A stretch of DNA of 7,932 nucleotides. Source: Salinibacterium sp. Its GTDB lineage: Bacteria > Actinomycetota > Actinomycetes > Actinomycetales > Microbacteriaceae. How positions within the stretch are numbered: position 1 is the stretch's first letter; each line of letters opens with the position of its first letter. The DNA lies in contig SCSV01000044.1 of NCBI GenBank assembly GCA_004297555.1, forward strand, positions 1 through 7,932, written 5' to 3'. The notes beneath the pieces are model-generated. The model did not search any database, was not told where the DNA came from, and saw nothing but the letters and a program-made list of their open reading frames with translations. Shown here piece by piece: positions 1 to 4,515 of the stretch. A program made the position numbers and the translations under genes.

Positions 1-234
1 AGCCAACTCGTCGACGAAATGGATGCGGAACGGGCCGATTCGATCCGTCGCCCTCCATTTCGTGCCGACACGCGGAGGGCCCTCGTCGAGCTGCTCGCGA
101 AACTCGGCCGCCGGGGCGAACTCGCGCCAGCGCACTGGGTCGCAGAGATACGGGAACACCGCGTCGAGCGGATGTGCGACGATCGCCTCGACGAGGATGC
201 GGCGCTCCCAAAGCCCACGGGTGGCGGGTTCCAT
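1..234 (-). CDS. SRPBCC / START-like domain protein, 3' end outside window
   Basis: The first 78 codons of a minus-strand gene are visible; the rest lies beyond the left edge. Translation gives an N-terminal segment of the SRPBCC (polyketide cyclase/START-like) kind. A strand beginning RRILVEA leads into the helix-grip signature VFPYLCDPVRWREFAP (about residues 26-41), and a Gly-Pro-Pro-x-Val-Gly-x-Lys-Trp stretch precedes another strand. These proteins form a deep hydrophobic pocket for small lipophilic ligands, and the ligand cannot be guessed here. The ATG at 234-232 is chosen because an agcgta (TACGCT on the minus strand) -10 box ends 7 bases upstream and no Shine-Dalgarno is present, so the mRNA is probably leaderless. 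The gene is divergent from the hemerythrin gene, with 66 bases between starts. Family assignment rests on pattern memory of a partial protein, so it is moderate. Confidence 0.6.
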   Translation of the reverse strand, partial: MEPATRGLWERRILVEAIVAHPLDAVFPYLCDPVRWREFAPAAEFREQLDEGPPRVGTKWRATDRIGPFRIHFVDELA

Positions 235-241
235 GGTCGAA

Positions 242-247
242 AGCGTA
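242..247 (-). promoter_or_regulatory. -10 box of leaderless promoter for SRPBCC-like gene
   Basis: Minus-strand TACGCT fits TAnnnT and ends 7 bases before the ATG at 234. That puts the likely transcription start at or next to the start codon. No convincing -35 element is seen. Confidence 0.4.
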
Positions 248-289
248 GGCAGATTTGTGAGCGCAGGCAAGGAATCCCGGTGCTGGTTC

Positions 290-295
290 TACGAT
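290..295 (+). promoter_or_regulatory. -10 box of leaderless promoter for hemerythrin gene
   Basis: TACGAT fits TAnnnT and is followed by GAGCT and then ATG at 301, so transcription should begin at the A of the start codon. No Shine-Dalgarno is present. No good -35 is seen at the usual spacing. Confidence 0.5.
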
Positions 296-300
296 GAGCT

Positions 301-1044
301 ATGGCCACGAAATTGCCATCGACGGGCGGCCTGCCCGAAGGCAGCGCCCCGCGTTGCGACACGTCGGGCCTGATTCTTGTGCATCGCATTTTCCGCTGGC
401 TGTATAGCGAGCTGCCGGTGCTCATCCGGGAGGTTGCACGTGGCGATGTCGCTCGGGCTGAGGTTGTCGGGGTCTACGCGAAGCTCTATTTCTATGCGCT
501 GCACCTGCACCACGAGACCGAGGACAACCTCCTCTGGGACCGGCTGACCGAGCGCGACACGGCCTGCAGCATCCATGTCGACCAGATGCTGGCCCAGCAC
601 GCGGATGTCGCGGCGCGCCTGAAGCACATCGAACCGCAACTCGCCCCCTGGGTCGCGACCGCGGACGAAAAACTTGGCGAGGCCCTCGCCGTCGACATCG
701 ACGACCTGTACAGGATTCTCGTCGCGCACCTCGGCCAGGAGGAGGACCAGATCATGCCGGTCGCCGCCGCCGTGATGTCGCAGCGCGAATGGAACGAGCT
801 GGAGACGCACACGCGAGCCACCCTGACGGCTCACCGCAAGGAGTTCCCGCGCGACGTGCTGTCGCTGCAGCTTGGGTTTCTTCTGGCGAGCGTGCCGGAG
901 AACGAACGCGACGAGTGGGTGCGGGCCAACGTGCCACTGCCGGTGCGAGTGCTCTATCTGCTGCTCATGAAACGGCGTTACGAGCGGTCGATGGAGGAGC
1001 TGTATCCCAACCGGCCGGTGCCGGCAATGAACTGGGCCGAGTGA
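301..1044 (+). CDS. Hemerythrin (HHE) domain-containing protein
   Basis: A 247-residue soluble protein with a four-helix hemerythrin-like domain in about residues 20-165. The expected di-iron ligands are in order: H28 in helix 1 (LVHRIFRWLY), H71 and E74 in HHETED of helix 2, H100 in helix 3 (MLAQHADV), and H143 with E147 in helix 4 (HLGQEED). The family binds a non-haem di-iron centre and is used for O2 or NO sensing, iron handling or oxidative-stress defence; which applies here is unknown. The C-terminal about 80 residues form an extra basic, helical tail (around LLLMKRRYERSMEELYP) with no known domain. The ATG at 301 fits a leaderless mRNA, with TACGAT ending 5 bases upstream. The membrane-protein gene starts 36 bases after the stop but has its own -10 box, so the two may be co-transcribed or independent. 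Confidence 0.85.
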   Translation: MATKLPSTGGLPEGSAPRCDTSGLILVHRIFRWLYSELPVLIREVARGDVARAEVVGVYAKLYFYALHLHHETEDNLLWDRLTERDTACSIHVDQMLAQHADVAARLKHIEPQLAPWVATADEKLGEALAVDIDDLYRILVAHLGQEEDQIMPVAAAVMSQREWNELETHTRATLTAHRKEFPRDVLSLQLGFLLASVPENERDEWVRANVPLPVRVLYLLLMKRRYERSMEELYPNRPVPAMNWAE

Positions 1045-1068
1045 AGTGCCGTCGCTCACAGTGACCAC

Positions 1069-1074
1069 TAACCT
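1069..1074 (+). promoter_or_regulatory. -10 box of leaderless promoter for membrane-protein gene
   Basis: TAACCT ends 6 bases before the GTG at 1081, consistent with a leaderless transcript. The same hexamer, preceded by C, recurs at 1714 (plus) and 4470-4475 (minus). Confidence 0.45.
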
Positions 1075-1080
1075 CGACTT

Positions 1081-1680
1081 GTGACCCGGAGAAAGACTCT
1101 CGCGCTCGCCGCCATCGTTGCCCCCGCGATCATCATCGCGGGTCTCGGTTTCACACATCCGCACGATCTCGTGCGCGACAACGCCCACTGGTGGCTTCTG
1201 CTGCACCTGATTCTGATGCCATTGTTCCCGCTGCTGGGCGTTTCGATCTGGATTCTGCTGCGCGGCTACTCGGGGTTCCTCGCGTGGGGAGCACGAGCAT
1301 CCGGCCTCTTCTTCATCGTGTTCTATGGTGCGCTCGACGCGATCGCGGGCGTTGCTGTCGGGACGGTGATGGTGGCGTCGGGGGCTGCCTCGGACGATCA
1401 CGTAGCCAGCATCCAATCGCTCTACGCGATCGCCAACAAGGTCGGCCTGCTCGGTGCGATCTTCTTCTTGATCGCAGGGATGCTCGCAGCGGCCGCAATC
1501 GCCCGCGCTGGGTCGAGACTCGGGCTGCTGATCCCGGCAGCTGCGCTCCTGCTCGTTGCCGACGCCCTGTTCTTGCACTCGCACATCTACTGGCCAGTGG
1601 GAGTGTTGACCGTGCTCGCTTTCGGTGTTGCTCTCGCGCTTCTCGAACTGGCGAAACCGACTCAGGTCGAACCTGCCTAA
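1081..1680 (+). CDS. Six-helix integral membrane protein, function unknown
   Basis: A 199-residue hydrophobic protein that I do not recognise as a named family. About six membrane helices can be drawn: roughly residues 6-23, 37-60, 68-98, 116-141, 146-162 and 168-190. Polar residues in or at the edge of the helices stand out: H26 and H28 (THPHDL), H36, H42, D86, and H166 with H168 (LHSHIYWP). Such paired histidines could hold a metal or haem, but that is inference. The basic N-terminus (MTRRK) implies the start lies inside the cell. The GTG at 1081 is chosen because TAACCT lies 6 bases upstream and there is no Shine-Dalgarno. It follows the hemerythrin gene by 36 bases on the same strand, which makes a shared redox or iron role conceivable but unproven. 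No terminator hairpin is evident after the stop. Confidence 0.7.
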   Translation: MTRRKTLALAAIVAPAIIIAGLGFTHPHDLVRDNAHWWLLLHLILMPLFPLLGVSIWILLRGYSGFLAWGARASGLFFIVFYGALDAIAGVAVGTVMVASGAASDDHVASIQSLYAIANKVGLLGAIFFLIAGMLAAAAIARAGSRLGLLIPAAALLLVADALFLHSHIYWPVGVLTVLAFGVALALLELAKPTQVEPA

Positions 1681-1689
1681 CGGTTTCTC

Positions 1690-1719
1690 TTGGCTCATGG
1701 GCTCCACTGCCGCTAACCT
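1690..1719 (+). promoter_or_regulatory. Promoter of the SPFH gene leader (TTGGCT-18-TAACCT)
   Basis: TTGGCT at 1690-1695 and TAACCT at 1714-1719 are separated by 18 bases, a plausible sigma-A-type promoter. Transcription would start near 1726-1728, giving a leader of about 225 bases before the SPFH start at 1952. No other convincing promoter is seen nearer to that gene. Confidence 0.45.
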
Positions 1720-1951
1720 GTAGCCGGATGAAGCCCTGAGGCTAAGCGGTATTGACCGTGAAGTTCCGTATGTCGGGTTCTCTTATGTCTAAGGAACATG
1801 GTTAGCGGTCCTAAACCGCAGTAAGCGTGTGCCCGCGCGGCTTCGGCTTGCCGGAAGATGCTCCTCGGCTCTGCGCCACCCGATATATGGAGTGGCCCGC
1901 TGAGGCGTTGACGTCGTCGCGGGCACACGCGCCCGAACAGAAAGCATCAGC
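1720..1951 (+). promoter_or_regulatory. Long, structure-rich 5' leader of SPFH gene
   Basis: This stretch has no convincing gene but is dense with complementary segments. They include TAGCC 1721-1725 with GGCTA 1740-1744; CGGT 1747-1750 with ACCG 1755-1758; GTTCC 1763-1767 with GGAAC 1793-1797; GCGGT 1805-1809 with ACCGC 1815-1819; and a 13-base perfect arm pair 1825-1837 / 1918-1930. The 80-base loop of that pair itself holds CCTC/GAGG and GCCAC/GTGGC pairings. GCGGT at 1746-1750 could alternatively pair with ACCGC at 1815-1819, so two mutually exclusive folds exist. I could not match it to a known riboswitch consensus. A cis-regulatory leader or a separate small RNA are both possible. Confidence 0.35.
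1825..1930. repeat. 13-bp perfect inverted repeat, 80-base loop
   Basis: GCGTGTGCCCGCG (1825-1837) is exactly complementary to CGCGGGCACACGC (1918-1930). The enclosed 80 bases contain nested pairings: CGGC 1838-1841 with GCCG after a short loop, CCTC 1863-1866 with GAGG 1902-1905, and GCCAC 1875-1879 with GTGGC 1892-1896. These give a branched fold. The right arm ends 21 bases before the SPFH start codon. Confidence 0.6.
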
Positions 1952-2659
1952 ATGTCCGCAAGTTTCACGTTCAAGGCCGCTGCCCCTCCCGTGGCACGGT
2001 TCGGTTTTCACGTCACCGTTCCGTCGTGGTCGCGCGCAGTTGTCTCCCGCGATGGCATGCTCATCGGCGAGCGCGGGCCGGGCAGATACCGCCGTGCGCG
2101 CCGAAGCGAATGGCACCTCGTTGACATGCGACCGAGCATCCTGACGCTTCCAACCCAGGAGGTGCTCACCTCTGACGGGGTGCAAGTTCGCGTGTCCGCG
2201 ATCGCAACGATCACCGTCGTCGACCCGACCGCGTGGGTTTCCGCAAGCGAGTCACCTCTCGAGGTGATCTACTCCGCACTGCAAATCGCTCTGCGCGATC
2301 GGGTTGCCGCCATGGAGCTCGCCAGCGTCTCATCGAGCCGATCCACTCTGCTCGATGGAGTCGAGGCCGAACTCGCCACCCAGTTCGCGATGATCGGTGC
2401 AACCGTGACCGGCATCTCGCTGAAGGATGTCACGCTGCCGCAAGAGGTGCGCTCCGCGCTCGCCCAGGTAGCGCTGACCAAGCAGCACGGTCTAGCGGAA
2501 CTTGAGCGGGCGCGGGCTGAGGCTGCTTCTCTCCGGAGTCTGGCCAACACCGCGAAGCTTCTTGCCGAGAACCCGACGCTGCTTCAGCTGCGCACTCTTC
2601 AGGCCGCATCCGACGGTGCACAGGTGGTCATCCACCGGGGCGAGGGCGAAACTCGCTAA
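1952..2659 (+). CDS. SPFH / Band 7 (prohibitin-homology) domain protein, soluble form
   Basis: A 235-residue protein with an SPFH/Band 7 fold in about residues 28-180. Visible signatures are the strand GMLIGERGPGRY, the stretch LPTQEVLTSDGVQVRV (residues 66-81), the helix around IYSALQIALRDRVA, and the conserved end of the domain, ISLKDVTLPQEVRSAL (155-170). A charged helix (LAELERARAEAASLRSLA, 181-198) and the family-typical ENPTLLQLRTLQA (206-218) follow. SPFH proteins usually oligomerise on membranes and organise lipid domains or proteases. Unusually, no N-terminal membrane helix or hairpin is seen, and no NfeD partner gene is adjacent, so it is probably cytoplasmic or peripheral. The ATG at 1952 is the only start, because an in-frame TGA lies at 1901-1903 with no start codon between. 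Shine-Dalgarno complementarity is weak. The gene is monocistronic, with a long leader and its own terminator. Confidence 0.8.
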   Translation: MSASFTFKAAAPPVARFGFHVTVPSWSRAVVSRDGMLIGERGPGRYRRARRSEWHLVDMRPSILTLPTQEVLTSDGVQVRVSAIATITVVDPTAWVSASESPLEVIYSALQIALRDRVAAMELASVSSSRSTLLDGVEAELATQFAMIGATVTGISLKDVTLPQEVRSALAQVALTKQHGLAELERARAEAASLRSLANTAKLLAENPTLLQLRTLQAASDGAQVVIHRGEGETR

Positions 2660-2678
2660 CACTCGCGAAGACGGAAAT

Positions 2679-2703
2679 GGCCGCCTCAAGGGGCGGCCTT
2701 TTC
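2679..2703. terminator. Intrinsic terminator, probably bidirectional
   Basis: GGCCGCC (2679-2685) pairs perfectly with GGCGGCC (2692-2698) around a 6-base loop and is followed by TTTTCTCTT on the plus strand. It ends the SPFH transcript 20 bases after its stop codon. Read on the minus strand, the same hairpin lies just beyond the tRNA-Ser(GCU) 3' end and is followed by ATTTCC, so it may stop that transcript too. Confidence 0.85.
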
Positions 2704-2706
2704 TCT

Positions 2707-2798
2707 TGGCGGAGACGGAGGGATTTGAACCCTCGGAACCCGTGAGGGTTCTCCACCTTAGCAGGGTGGTGCACTAGGCCGAACTATGCGACGTCTCC
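2707..2798 (-). tRNA. tRNA-Ser (anticodon GCU)
   Basis: A minus-strand class II tRNA with a complete acceptor stem (GGAGACG with CGTCTCC), a long variable arm and a T-arm around GGTTCAAATCC. The anticodon stem CCACC/GGTGG carries the 7-base loop CTGCTAA. The anticodon GCT lies at 2760-2762 (plus coordinates), reading serine codons AGC and AGU. The discriminator is G, and the CCA tail is encoded (2709-2707), unlike the other tRNA-Ser in this window. It is a substrate of the seryl-tRNA synthetase encoded 2.6 kb away. A TATGAT -10 box lies 15 bases upstream. Confidence 0.97.
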
Positions 2799-2813
2799 AG
2801 GCGTTCGTCAGCA

Positions 2814-2819
2814 ATCATA
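2814..2819 (-). promoter_or_regulatory. -10 box of tRNA-Ser(GCU) promoter
   Basis: Minus-strand TATGAT is close to consensus and ends 15 bases before the first tRNA base, implying a short 5' leader of about 8 bases. The -35 is unclear; TTCCCG at a 19-base spacing is the best candidate. Confidence 0.5.
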
Positions 2820-2852
2820 GCGGCAGGGTGCTTGGAGTCGGGAACCGAGCGA

Positions 2853-2875
2853 CCGGGGTACAGGCCGGGGTACAG
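2853..2875. repeat. Two 11-bp direct repeats in tandem
   Basis: CCGGGGTACAG occurs at 2853-2863 and again at 2865-2875 with one base between, a 12-bp period. The second copy ends 3 bases before the -35 element of the plus-strand promoter at 2879. That is the usual place for an activator site, but no regulator gene in the window identifies the protein. Confidence 0.7.
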
Positions 2876-2878
2876 CGC

Positions 2879-2907
2879 TTGTCCTCCTTTCGGCGGACAA
2901 GTATAGT
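2879..2907 (+). promoter_or_regulatory. Near-consensus promoter TTGTCC-17-TATAGT with operator-like palindrome
   Basis: TTGTCC (2879-2884) and TATAGT (2902-2907) are 17 bases apart, the best-scoring promoter by eye in this window. A palindrome, CTTGTCC (2878-2884) with GGACAAG (2895-2901), covers the -35 and stops exactly at the -10, as an operator would. A second short palindrome, CCAG-5-CTGG (2909-2921), covers the expected start near 2914. The promoter points at the 3' end of the LCP gene, and no protein-coding gene of normal size lies downstream on this strand. Confidence 0.5.
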
Positions 2908-2913
2908 TCCAGT

Positions 2914-2970
2914 GTGTCTGGCTGGCTCCTGACGTCAAACCGGAGCCAGTCAGCTCTTGAGCCCCGCTAG
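2914..2970 (+). CDS. Possible leaderless 18-residue peptide
   Basis: GTG at 2914 sits exactly 6 bases after TATAGT, the same geometry as other leaderless starts in this window. It opens an 18-codon frame (begins MSGWLLTSN, ends ALEPR) that closes at TAG 2968-2970, inside hairpin 2. It could be a leader peptide whose translation affects folding of hairpins 1 and 2, or the GTG may be chance. I see no similarity to a known peptide. Confidence 0.2.
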   Translation: MSGWLLTSNRSQSALEPR

Positions 2971-3002
2971 GTCGACAGTTCGGGTCGAAACCAAGCGGGA
3001 AA

Positions 3003-3043
3003 GTGGGTCGCTCGCAGCGCTGGGTAGCCAGCGGGCGGCCCAC
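3003..3043 (-). terminator. Candidate terminator of the LCP gene
   Basis: The strong compound hairpin at 3003-3043 begins 28 bases after the LCP stop codon on the minus strand and is followed by TTTCCCGCTT on that strand. A smaller hairpin (CTCGA 3053-3057 with TCGAG 3065-3069) lies immediately after the stop. The T-tract is short, so termination efficiency is uncertain. Hairpin 3 of the plus-strand candidate RNA is the same sequence, so it may serve both directions. Confidence 0.45.
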
Positions 3044-3071
3044 CATTCTCTCCTCGAAAAGGGATCGAGCG

Positions 3072-4328
3072 TTAGTTATTGGCGATCGAACAGGTGTAGT
3101 CCGCGGCCGTCTGCCCATGCACTCCGGAGAGCACCGGCAGGTGGCTGTTATCGATCGGCTCGGCCGAGGGGTCTGCCGTTTCAGTGGGCTTGGGCGCTTG
3201 GGCGTTCTTCTCGGATCCACGACCATCGCCTGCCGCCTCGAGGCGGAAAGGCTTGTCGGCTCGAACTAGCGCCATCATTTGGTCACCGAGAGCTCGGTTC
3301 GGTTGCACCTTTCCGGAATACAAGCCAGTGCCTCCGGTCCTGCCGGGGTACTGAACGAATGTGACACGCTCGATCGGAATGTTTTTCAGCGCGAGGGCAA
3401 TGGACACCATGGTGTTCATGTTCCCCAGGCTCGACGAGAGCGTCATGTTGTCGTTGGAGAACGCTGCCTGCGCCAGGTCGTAAAGCTTCTTCGGGTCGCT
3501 GAGCGTTTCCTTGCTCTTCAGCGTGCGCACGAGAGACGATAGATAGACCTGCTGCGAACTGATGCGGGTGAGGTCACTACCGTCGCCCACGCCATGGCGC
3601 GAGCGAAGGAACTGGAGCGCCTGGAGGCCGTGGAGGTTGTACGTACCAGCCTTGGGAAGGTTAAGGCCCGTGTAGGTGTCTCTCATTGGACCGTTGACAC
3701 ACACATCCACACCGCCGACAGCATCGGACATGTTGATGACGCCCTTGAAGGTGATCATGCCGGCGTATTGGATGGGCAGACCAGTGAGTTCGTGAATGGT
3801 CATGACCGCACAGTTCAGACCGCCGTAGTAGAGCGCCACGTTGAGTGGCTCGGTCGAGTAGCCCTTGGTGCCATGTCCGTTCTTCCACGGGCACTGCGGA
3901 ATGCCGACGACCATGTCGCGGGGAAAGCTGATCGCAACCGCGTTGGTCTGGTCCTGCGAAACATGCAAGAGGATGTTGACATCGTTGAGCACTGAGGTCT
4001 CAACGGCCGCGTTCCCACCGATACCGCCTTGACCCTGTCGAGTGTCGCTACCGACGATAAGAATGTTGAACCCACCCTGGATGGCGCCAACCTCCGGCGG
4101 TGCGGCCTGCAGCGCGGGCAAGACTTTCGTCGCCGGGTGCATGATCTTGTTGTAAGCGATGGCAGCGATTGACCCGCCGCTCAGCAGGATCACGGCGAGC
4201 GAAAGCGCGAACAGACGAAGAATCGTTGAGATGCCGTGCTGCTTCTTGAGCCTGCCGTGGCGGGCGATCCCGGCCGGAGCCCCGGCGGAACGAGAGCGCG
4301 AGTCAGATCGCGGACGCAATTCGTTCAT
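3072..4328 (-). CDS. LCP-family (LytR-CpsA-Psr) cell-wall polymer ligase
   Basis: A 418-residue membrane-anchored protein. LCP enzymes transfer undecaprenyl-pyrophosphate-linked glycopolymers onto peptidoglycan outside the membrane. A basic cytoplasmic N-terminus (1-35) precedes one membrane helix (about 36-58). The LCP domain then shows GSDTR (93-97), LND (114-116), SFPRD (134-138), FKGVINMSDAVGGVDV (194-209) and FLRSRHGVGDGSDLTR (240-255), which holds the pyrophosphate-binding arginines and acidic metal ligands. A Pro/Glu-rich linker leads to a tail ending AADYTCSIANN with an isolated Cys413. The frame stays open upstream to 4415, but that part crosses the tRNA-Ser(UGA) gene. The ATG at 4328-4326 is therefore chosen; purine-rich AAGGAAAGGG lies about 8 bases before it. 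The tRNA ends 45 bases upstream with no clear promoter between, so co-transcription is likely. Confidence 0.9.
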   Translation of the reverse strand: MNELRPRSDSRSRSAGAPAGIARHGRLKKQHGISTILRLFALSLAVILLSGGSIAAIAYNKIMHPATKVLPALQAAPPEVGAIQGGFNILIVGSDTRQGQGGIGGNAAVETSVLNDVNILLHVSQDQTNAVAISFPRDMVVGIPQCPWKNGHGTKGYSTEPLNVALYYGGLNCAVMTIHELTGLPIQYAGMITFKGVINMSDAVGGVDVCVNGPMRDTYTGLNLPKAGTYNLHGLQALQFLRSRHGVGDGSDLTRISSQQVYLSSLVRTLKSKETLSDPKKLYDLAQAAFSNDNMTLSSSLGNMNTMVSIALALKNIPIERVTFVQYPGRTGGTGLYSGKVQPNRALGDQMMALVRADKPFRLEAAGDGRGSEKNAQAPKPTETADPSAEPIDNSHLPVLSGVHGQTAADYTCSIANN

Positions 4329-4349
4329 GTAAAGATCCCTTTCCTTGCA

Positions 4350-4364
4350 CCGCCCGCTGGGCGG
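4350..4364 (-). terminator. Perfect 6-bp hairpin between tRNA-Ser(UGA) and LCP gene
   Basis: CCGCCC pairs with GGGCGG around a 3-base loop, 9 bases after the tRNA 3' end, with no T-tract after it. It may be a weak terminator, a 3'-processing guide for the tRNA, or an mRNA 5'-end stabiliser once the tRNA is cut out. It lies 21 bases upstream of the LCP start codon. Confidence 0.35.
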
Positions 4365-4373
4365 CTGCGCCAG

Positions 4374-4458
4374 CGGAGGGCGTGGGATTCGAACCCACGA
4401 GACATTTCTGCCCACCAGTTTTCAAGACTGGCTCCATCGGCCGCTCGGACAGCCCTCC
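4374..4458 (-). tRNA. tRNA-Ser (anticodon UGA)
   Basis: A minus-strand class II tRNA of 85 bases. The acceptor GGAGGGC pairs with GCCCTCC, the anticodon stem CCAGT/ACTGG carries loop CTTGAAA with anticodon TGA (4422-4424 in plus coordinates), and there is a long variable arm and a T-arm GTGGG-TTCGAAT-CCCAC. It reads UCA and, by wobble, other UCN codons. The discriminator is G. CCA is not encoded (GCTGG follows), so it must be added by nucleotidyltransferase. It lies between the HAD and LCP genes in the serS block. Confidence 0.97.
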
Positions 4459-4469
4459 CGGAGTGACCA

Positions 4470-4475
4470 AGGTTA
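4470..4475 (-). promoter_or_regulatory. -10 box of tRNA-Ser(UGA) promoter
   Basis: Minus-strand TAACCT ends 11 bases before the tRNA 5' end. It probably also drives the LCP gene behind the tRNA. No clear -35 is visible. The hexamer is identical to those at 1069 and 1714. Confidence 0.45.
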
Positions 4476-4515
4476 GAGTGTAACCGATGACGAGCGCGGC
4501 ATCCCTGAATGCCCG

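Larger units (their letters stand above)
2914..3050 (+). ncRNA. Candidate small RNA with three consecutive hairpins
   Basis: Downstream of the strong plus-strand promoter come three stem-loops in a row. Hairpin 1 pairs CTGGCTCC (2922-2929) with GGAGCCAG (2942-2949). Hairpin 2 pairs CCCGCT (2963-2968) with AGCGGG (2994-2999) and has an inner TCGAC/GTCGA stem. Hairpin 3 pairs 3003-3011 with 3035-3043 (9 pairs including one G-U) and has an inner CGCTGG/CCAGCG stem with loop GTAG. A pyrimidine-rich tail CATTCTCTCC follows, so hairpin 3 could terminate the RNA. Expected length is about 130-140 bases. I do not recognise it as 4.5S, 6S, tmRNA or RNase P RNA. The same hairpins could instead serve the minus strand as the 3' UTR of the LCP gene. 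Confidence 0.35.

Noticed and set aside
289..1707. 472-residue minus-strand open frame opposite the hemerythrin and membrane-protein genes
   Set aside because: It is the antisense shadow of two well-supported plus-strand genes; its product is rich in Arg, Gln and His with no domain.
1720..1951. Known riboswitch (cobalamin, TPP, ydaO, fluoride, guanidine) or 4.5S, 6S or tmRNA
   Set aside because: None of the conserved cores I can recall is present. Short similarities such as CACTGCC are too brief; a cmscan against Rfam would settle it.
2502..2777. 91-residue plus-strand frame ending in AETEGFEPSEPVRVLHL
   Set aside because: Its end is the reverse complement of tRNA-Ser(GCU), a well-known source of spurious peptides, and the front overlaps the SPFH gene.
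2707..2880. Integrated mobile element at tRNA-Ser(GCU)
   Set aside because: No integrase, no duplicated tRNA 3' end and no second att copy is visible; the direct repeats alone do not support it.
2774..3226. 150-residue minus-strand frame across the tRNA-LCP intergenic region
   Set aside because: It begins inside the LCP gene and runs into the tRNA with no start signals or domain; the hairpins and repeats explain the region better.
2957..3364. 135-residue plus-strand frame downstream of the 2879-2907 promoter
   Set aside because: Mostly antisense to the LCP gene with low-complexity Arg/Ser composition, so it is not a believable product of that promoter.
4329..4415. 29 extra N-terminal codons for the LCP protein
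   Set aside because: They translate the 3' half of tRNA-Ser(UGA) (giving SWVRIPRPP), so the ATG at 4328 is preferred.
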